Assembly (NCBI GenBank): GCA_934376955.1
Contig: CAKRPJ010000024.1
Coordinates: 1-37,913 of the forward strand
Direction: 5' to 3'
DNA: 37,913 nt
Origin: CAKRPJ01 sp934376955
GTDB lineage: Bacteria > Bacillota > Clostridia > Lachnospirales > Lachnospiraceae
The translations under genes were made by a program, and so were the position numbers. The notes below the pieces were generated by a model. It was not told the origin of the DNA. It saw only the letters and a list, made by a program, of their open reading frames with translations, and searched no databases. Positions 33,232 through 37,913 of this stretch are shown here, piece after piece. Each line of letters opens with the position of its first letter. The stretch's first letter is position 1.

Positions 33232-34809
33232 ATGCATCGGGAACCATTGCCTGAGAATTACCCACTGCGTATGGGAAACGGTGGCGAGTACATAATCAAA
33301 AAAATGATTCAGGAAGGCGGCTTTTCGCTTATTTATGAAGCAGAGACCATAGGAGGAACAACACCTGTTGTAATTAAAGAATACTATCCTGTGAAGGGCG
33401 CATTTCGCAATGAACAAAATCAGATTTGTCCGCTAGTGGGTTTTGAAGATTATTTTAATAGAAATTTAAATCGGTTCAATAGTGAGGGGAAAATTGGCGG
33501 AGTAATTGCTGAATTATCTTTTCAGACCATTTCGTTTCTATCTTGCGGAAATGGATACGCAATAATGAAAAAAGCAAGCGCTGATATGGTTTCCATCGCA
33601 AATCTGGTTGAAAATTGGTCTCATAAGTCTCCAATCCCGTTTTCAGGGAATCCAAGTGACATGGATCCGGTTTTTCCTGATTTAGTGCGAGTGAAGTATT
33701 CGCTTCGTATTATCGAGAGTTTGTTGTCTGTACTATCAGTGATTCATGAGAATCAGTATCTTCATTTGGACATTAGCAGCAGTAATGTTTTTTGGGCAGA
33801 TTCTGATCAAACCACCGGACGGACAGGTGCAACTATTATCCTAGATTACGGTTACTCGGTTTCTTCAACTGGTGGAAAATATCAGCCTGAATGCAAACTT
33901 GAAGGCAGTCCCGGCTTTGCCGCACCGGAGATTCAGCGTGGAATGAATGTCCTTACTCCTGCTACAGACATTTATTCGGTGGGGATGCTCTTGTTTTTCC
34001 TTTGTGTTGGTGATCCCGCATTGGAAATTACGCGAAACAGAAAATTGCAGGTAATACGAGAGACCTCTATTTTGAAAGTTCCGCAACGTTTCAAAGAAAA
34101 GCTTCGCGAACTAATCTGTACGGCAACTTCTGAAAAAGATTCGAGGTTCCAGTCTGCAATTCAGATGCAGGAAGCAATTCGCAAATTGGATGAATTGATA
34201 CCATTGTATCCAGTAAATCCGGATAATACATGTTCCTTTACATTGTTCTCGCTTAAGTCCATGATGGAAGGCAGTAGAGAAACTCATTATAGCTGGATTC
34301 ATGAATTATGCGATAGACGTAAGATAGAATTGCCTGTAATAACTGAAACGGTTTTTGAACCTCTTACATGGAAAACATACTTAAGCGATTATGATTTCTT
34401 ATATTTGATATTACCTGAAGAACTGTTTGATTCTATTAAAAGAAAAATCGACTTCAGTTCAAATAAGCAAGATTGTATTCGTGGCATTATGACTGGAAAC
34501 TATCCATGTGAGTGGAAAGCTGACTTTTGCCGTATTATCAAACGATATGGATTCAGACGTTTTTTGAAAGTAAGCAGAACAGCTTTAGATAACGAGGCAG
34601 CCTTTTTCGAAGAAAAGGATTTGCTTTTTCAAATCATTGGAAAAGAAGGAGAACGGTTGCAAGAATGTTATTATAACATTACAGGGATTAAGAAGTCACC
34701 GTACGTTGGTCTTGCTATGTTTACCGTATATGCTCTACTTGGACCTGATGGATTTGAAAATCTTATTCCCAGTCCGTCAAATGTAGATCGTCTTCTTTCT
34801 CCTCTGTAA
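33232..34809 (+). CDS. eukaryote-like serine/threonine protein kinase
   Basis: This 525-aa protein has an N-terminal kinase domain (about 15-315): glycine loop MIQEGGFSLIYEAE, VVIKEYYP (ATP-binding Lys49), catalytic loop YLHLDISSSNVFW (HLD in place of HRD), metal loop ILDYGYS (DYG in place of DFG), and GFAAPEIQRG for APE. The catalytic Asp and metal Asp are kept, so it is probably active. The C-terminal 200 residues are helical and not recognised. There is no transmembrane segment, unlike PknB-type sensors, so it is a cytosolic kinase. It follows the XRE protein by 44 bp. Confidence 0.87.
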   Translation: MHREPLPENYPLRMGNGGEYIIKKMIQEGGFSLIYEAETIGGTTPVVIKEYYPVKGAFRNEQNQICPLVGFEDYFNRNLNRFNSEGKIGGVIAELSFQTISFLSCGNGYAIMKKASADMVSIANLVENWSHKSPIPFSGNPSDMDPVFPDLVRVKYSLRIIESLLSVLSVIHENQYLHLDISSSNVFWADSDQTTGRTGATIILDYGYSVSSTGGKYQPECKLEGSPGFAAPEIQRGMNVLTPATDIYSVGMLLFFLCVGDPALEITRNRKLQVIRETSILKVPQRFKEKLRELICTATSEKDSRFQSAIQMQEAIRKLDELIPLYPVNPDNTCSFTLFSLKSMMEGSRETHYSWIHELCDRRKIELPVITETVFEPLTWKTYLSDYDFLYLILPEELFDSIKRKIDFSSNKQDCIRGIMTGNYPCEWKADFCRIIKRYGFRRFLKVSRTALDNEAAFFEEKDLLFQIIGKEGERLQECYYNITGIKKSPYVGLAMFTVYALLGPDGFENLIPSPSNVDRLLSPL

Positions 34810-34845
34810 CTTGATTTATATTATGTTGAAAAAGGAGGAGTTTGA

Positions 34846-35034
34846 GTGAACGAGAATGTCGAAAAGATAAGCTCTCTCCTCCAAAAGAAAATAGTGCCCT
34901 CGAGTAGTTCTGGATACAATGAAAGTGCTATGTTATGTGGCATTGAAAAAATGAATCGCCATTTATTGCATTTGAAGAAAGATCCAAGTATAATGATTAT
35001 AGAACCTATTTCCAAGAGTAGCCTCTTAAATTAG
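34846..35034 (+). CDS. 62-aa hypothetical protein
   Basis: A GTG start follows a strong AAAGGAGGAG ribosome binding site. The protein is short, helical at the start (NVEKISSLLQKKI) with a Ser-rich turn, and has no motif I recognise. It is spaced between the kinase and the last TPR-like gene in the same direction, so it is probably a genuine small member of the operon. Confidence 0.6.
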   Translation: MNENVEKISSLLQKKIVPSSSSGYNESAMLCGIEKMNRHLLHLKKDPSIMIIEPISKSSLLN

Positions 35035-35087
35035 GGGAATGTGATTGGAAGACAATCACATTACACGATTAGAAAAGGAGAAGAAAT

Positions 35088-36131
35088 ATGGATAATGATA
35101 TGATGGAAAAGTTAGCATTGTATAATGCGCTTCGTGATGCGAAGGACGATTCTGATAAAGAAATGTATGTTTCTTCTATCAGCGACGCAATCAGCCTTTT
35201 GCAGCAACACATGAATCCCAGCGGAGCGAGATATCGCAGAGATTTAGTAGATTATATTACAAATCCGGTAAACAGAGTGCTTAGTGAATGCGATGTATAT
35301 CATAACTTTGTTATGGATTTGTTTAGAGTCGATGACTATGATTTGGCACTGAAAGTATGTGATTACGCCTTGGCGAGTGCACCATATAACAGAGATATGT
35401 TAGGAGATGCGATTAAGGCATGCGGAGACAGCAGCCAGTTTGAAAAAGGTGATGCATATTTAGAAAAAGCAAGAGAGATTCCTTTGGATAAGTGGAGTTT
35501 CCGTATGTTTCTTTATAGTGTTGACTTCTTGAAGACAAAACTGGATGCATATCCGTTTGATGAGAACCTTTATAAGGAAGCACTTAAGTTGGCTGATGCG
35601 TATACTAAAATTTTTCCATTTGATGAACATGGTTATAACCAAAAAGCAGAACTTTTGGTTATGATGAACCAGAGAGCACAGGCAATTGCTGAATTGAAGA
35701 GATTTATTTTTGAGGTTCAACCGGATGCAAGAGACAGTCACTCCGAACTGATTACCGCTCAGTGCTGTGTAACTCTGTTAAATATTTTGGATGATAGTAA
35801 TGATTATGATTTTATCATCCAGATTTGCGAAAAAGGATTGAGAAATACGACTCAGGAACAACCTTCTGCAGCTATTGGTTTCTTTGTGTATCGAAAAGCA
35901 CTTGCTTTGGATGCTAAAGCTCATTCTGAACATTTAAGAATTCCGGAAACAATCACGAGCGCTCTGAAGTTTTACCAGTCTGCATATGATTTGAACCAGG
36001 ACAGACGGTATTCTCGTACAATTGAGCAGCGTTATGCGGTGCTTAGACCCTTTGCGGAGAATTTCCAACCGTTGGTCAAGCGTGCGCTGTTTACTAAAGA
36101 AACTGTTAACAATGACACTGATACCGAATAA
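35088..36131 (+). CDS. helical-repeat (TPR-like) protein, last gene of the ubiquitin-like operon
   Basis: This is a 347-aa protein of paired helices: LFRVDDYDLALKVCDYALAS, APYNRDMLGDAIKACGDSSQ, then PLDKWSFRMFLYSVDFL and YNQKAELLVMMNQRAQAIAE. The arrangement (repeat, P-N-D-L-DAIK, then P---W-FR-F---DFL) parallels the protein at 22726, so the two are probably paralogues that bracket the operon. It has no acidic N-terminus like its relative. AAAGGAG lies 11 bp before the ATG. Likely a scaffold; partner unknown. Confidence 0.78.
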   Translation: MDNDMMEKLALYNALRDAKDDSDKEMYVSSISDAISLLQQHMNPSGARYRRDLVDYITNPVNRVLSECDVYHNFVMDLFRVDDYDLALKVCDYALASAPYNRDMLGDAIKACGDSSQFEKGDAYLEKAREIPLDKWSFRMFLYSVDFLKTKLDAYPFDENLYKEALKLADAYTKIFPFDEHGYNQKAELLVMMNQRAQAIAELKRFIFEVQPDARDSHSELITAQCCVTLLNILDDSNDYDFIIQICEKGLRNTTQEQPSAAIGFFVYRKALALDAKAHSEHLRIPETITSALKFYQSAYDLNQDRRYSRTIEQRYAVLRPFAENFQPLVKRALFTKETVNNDTDTE

Positions 36132-36184
36132 CTGATCAGCCCCCTGTCAAGTAGACAAGTGAAAAATCTAAAATAAGTTTATAG

Positions 36185-36218
36185 ATATCCGCCACATTTG
36201 ACTCAGTGTGGCGGATAT
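36185..36218. terminator. 12-bp terminator-like hairpin at the end of the IS3 element
   Basis: ATATCCGCCACA (36185-36196) and TGTGGCGGATAT (36207-36218) form a perfect stem with a 10-nt loop, followed by TTTATGTT forward and A-rich sequence on the other side. It would end transcription of transposase leftward and of the operon rightward. It lies just inside the predicted IS end, so it may belong to the IS rather than to the host operon. Confidence 0.7.
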
Positions 36219-36234
36219 TTATGTTATGAGACGT

Positions 36235-37200
36235 TTATGCACACCATTTTGCTTTGTATGCTTCTATTCTTTTGTTCTCAGCAATCGGATATTGTATCGG
36301 GGTTTCCGCTGATAATGCTTCGCTTCGTACTTCCAGTGGCGTTTTGCAATGGAATCTTTCCTGCAGTCTTTCTTCGGCATAAAACTTTATATATTTGTCG
36401 ATTGCCGAACGTAAAGATATCTCGTCGGTTATCTTATACATACAATACCTCTCCGATTTGATAATCCCCCACAATCCTTCAGTAGGTCCATTATCAATGC
36501 AGTGTCCAACACGGGACATAGACTGTTCCATGCCTTGTTCTCGAAGCCTTTTCTGAAATATTCTGCTCGTGTACTGAAAACCTCTGTTAGAATGAAAAAT
36601 CGGCCTGGCATCCGGATTATCTTTGAGAGCCTTATCGTATGTGTCAAACACGGGCTTATTGTCATTTCTTCCGCTTATGACATACGCAACTGGAAATCGA
36701 TCATATAGATCAATGATGACACTGAGATATAGTTTCCTGCCAGTCTCAGGAACCTTGAATTCCGTAACATCCGTAGCCCATTTCTCATTAGGTTTCGTTG
36801 CATTGAATTCCCTCTTCAGCTTATTTTCCGCTGTTGTCTCCGGTCTGGACGACTGGTATTTCTTCTTCTTTTTACGGATAATAGAATGAATTCCAAGCTT
36901 TCTCATGATTCTGTGAACCCTGTTCTTGCTGTAGCTGGTGTGATTGAAATGGTTGATCCAGCTTGTCATCCGCCTATATCCCAAGATATGTCCAAACCGC
37001 TTGTCATACTCCTTTATCAGTTCTGCCAGTTTTGTGTTCTCGGATTCCTGCTCTGGAATTGTCCGGTGCAGCCATTTATAGTAAGCAGCGTGTGATATGC
37101 CCAATTGTTTGCACATCCAGTTGGCACTCCATTGCTTTTTTTCGTAAAAATATTTTATTGCCTGATATTTTGATTCAAACCGTAGTTTTCCAAGCCTCAC
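36235..37200 (-). CDS. IS3-family transposase OrfB (catalytic Asp replaced by Asn)
   Basis: This 321-aa DDE integrase has the HTH_21 region YKWLHRTIPEQ ... LGYRRMTSWINHF. The core motifs are EKWATDVTEFKVP (first Asp), IFHSNRGFQYTSRIF, where the usual Asp of HSDRG is Asn (codon AAC), and NGPTEGLWGIIKSERY (Glu). The second catalytic Asp is therefore lost, and the element is probably dead despite a full-length frame. The frame is open upstream of the GTG start through an A8 run shared with the end of OrfA, as expected for a -1 frameshift fusion. Confidence 0.88.
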   Translation of the reverse strand: MRLGKLRFESKYQAIKYFYEKKQWSANWMCKQLGISHAAYYKWLHRTIPEQESENTKLAELIKEYDKRFGHILGYRRMTSWINHFNHTSYSKNRVHRIMRKLGIHSIIRKKKKKYQSSRPETTAENKLKREFNATKPNEKWATDVTEFKVPETGRKLYLSVIIDLYDRFPVAYVISGRNDNKPVFDTYDKALKDNPDARPIFHSNRGFQYTSRIFQKRLREQGMEQSMSRVGHCIDNGPTEGLWGIIKSERYCMYKITDEISLRSAIDKYIKFYAEERLQERFHCKTPLEVRSEALSAETPIQYPIAENKRIEAYKAKWCA

Positions 37201-37226
37201 ATCCCTTCGAATTCCTTCGCTTTTTT

Positions 37227-37880
37227 TTACAGTTCCACCACCATATCTTTTTCTTCAAGCTGGCGCTTTAGTCGCAGGTTCTCCCGGCACAGCCGTTCCA
37301 GTTCATCGACTTCATCATCTGTTTTGTGGTGCCCGCGTTTATCGGACAGTCCATCTTCCCCAACAGCATCATATTTTCTGACCCATGAGTACACCTGGCT
37401 ATAAGAAACATCATATAGAGAAGCTGTTCCTTTATAATCACAGTTATGGGTAATACAGTATTCAACGATTTCCTTACGTTCAGCTAACGTTGTCTTTCTT
37501 CGTGCTTCTGCCATATAGACCTCCCTCTTGGGATCATAATCCCTAAGTTCTCTATTGGCATTATACAACGAAATCCATTTTTGTAGTGTTACATGTGCAG
37601 GAATTCCATATCTGGCGCATAAATCGGTAACCGATCCTTCCCCGTTGATATACTTCCAAACCATTTCAATTTTAAATTCACTGGAATAGGAATGGTTAGC
37701 TGTAACAGAGCAGAGGGCTTTTATTCCCCCATTTTGATATGCCAGTATCCAGTCTCTTATAGTTCGTGTACTTTTTATAGATAAATCTACCATAATTTCA
37801 GAGACAGAACGTATTCCATTCAGATAATCCTCGACAGCAGAAATTTTTTCTTCAACCGTACACTTGGGTTTTCTTCCCAT
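37227..37880 (-). CDS. IS3-family transposase OrfA
   Basis: This 217-aa protein with repeated helix-turn-helix units (VEEKISAVEDYLNGIRSVSE, YSSEFKIEMVWKYINGEGSV, LAERKEIVEYCITHNCDYKG) ends in a leucine-zipper-like coil (LERLCRENLRLKRQLEEK). It is an IS150-group OrfA with three HTH segments. The stop codon lies in an A8 tract (37221-37228 on the reverse strand), where ribosomal -1 slippage would join it to OrfB. A GGAGG lies 8 bp upstream of the ATG at 37880. Confidence 0.85.
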   Translation of the reverse strand: MGRKPKCTVEEKISAVEDYLNGIRSVSEIMVDLSIKSTRTIRDWILAYQNGGIKALCSVTANHSYSSEFKIEMVWKYINGEGSVTDLCARYGIPAHVTLQKWISLYNANRELRDYDPKREVYMAEARRKTTLAERKEIVEYCITHNCDYKGTASLYDVSYSQVYSWVRKYDAVGEDGLSDKRGHHKTDDEVDELERLCRENLRLKRQLEEKDMVVEL

Positions 37881-37913
37881 AAAAATACCTCCAAAGTAGA
37901 TTTTGGTTATTTA

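Larger units (their letters stand above)
36145..37913 (-). mobile_element. IS3-family (IS150-like) element, runs off the right edge
   Basis: The element carries OrfA and OrfB on the reverse strand. Its inner end is placed at TGTCAAGTAGACAAGTGA (from 36145), which resembles an IS3 terminal repeat, 14 bp after the stop of the last operon gene. The other end lies beyond position 37913, so neither the second inverted repeat nor a target duplication can be checked. Confidence 0.65.

Noticed and set aside
36198..37271. Forward-strand frames opposite the right-end IS
   Set aside because: They are shadows of the OrfA/OrfB transposase genes on the reverse strand.
1..37913. CRISPR arrays, tRNA or rRNA genes
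   Set aside because: No regularly spaced direct repeats and no cloverleaf or rRNA-like segments were noticed when reading both strands.

Overview
The window looks like a defence and mobile-element island from a low-GC Firmicute, most likely a gut Clostridium relative of the Lachnospiraceae type. This rests on AT-rich codon use, strong GGAGG ribosome binding sites, and the IS3, IS66, SLOG and HK97-portal remnants. The assignment is inferred from style and protein resemblance only; no rRNA, tRNA or other marker gene was seen.

Region 1 (1-600) holds a decayed SLOG/DUF1273 gene and then a clear sigma-A promoter. Region 2 (641-16043) is one long co-oriented operon that I read as a type 4 BREX locus. 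It encodes a small XRE regulator; a 1109-aa protein combining an RNA-polymerase-alpha-CTD-like HhH segment with a sigma-70 region-4-like helix-turn-helix; a PAPS-reductase-like protein with ferredoxin clusters and DUF4007 (BrxP); a giant P-loop ATPase (BrxC); PglZ; a short BrxL; a small zinc protein; and an IscS/DndA-type cysteine desulfurase. No PglX methylase is present. The sulfur donor plus PP-loop enzyme suggest sulfur-based DNA marking, which is inference.

Region 3 (16044-18359) is a scar: a 28-codon stub of a WYL-type regulator cut by a decayed IS3-family element with recognisable 22-bp ends, followed by the left part of an IS66 element. Region 4 (18462-22210) is a restriction-modification module. 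It has a two-motif DNA methyltransferase facing two tandem, diverged MvaI/BcnI-family endonucleases, separated by a strong bidirectional terminator. A dead HK97-type portal gene fragment lies next to it.

Region 5 (22726-36131) is the most interesting part: a roughly 13-kb single-strand operon for a bacterial ubiquitin-like conjugation system. It contains an E2 with a eukaryote-like HPN...Cys active site, a ubiquitin-like beta-grasp protein, a ThiF/E1 enzyme, and a JAMM (JAB) peptidase. Around these are an AAA+ ATPase, a broken ClpP, a membrane protein with a zinc-binding head, a transglutaminase-like Cys-His-Asp protein, several tiny zinc-ribbon proteins, a PP2C phosphatase, a Ser/Thr kinase, an XRE-domain protein, and two related helical-repeat proteins that bracket the operon. 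The set suggests a pathway combining ubiquitin-like tagging with phospho-signalling. Region 6 (36145-37913) is an IS3-family element running off the right edge; its transposase carries an Asp-to-Asn change at a predicted catalytic position.
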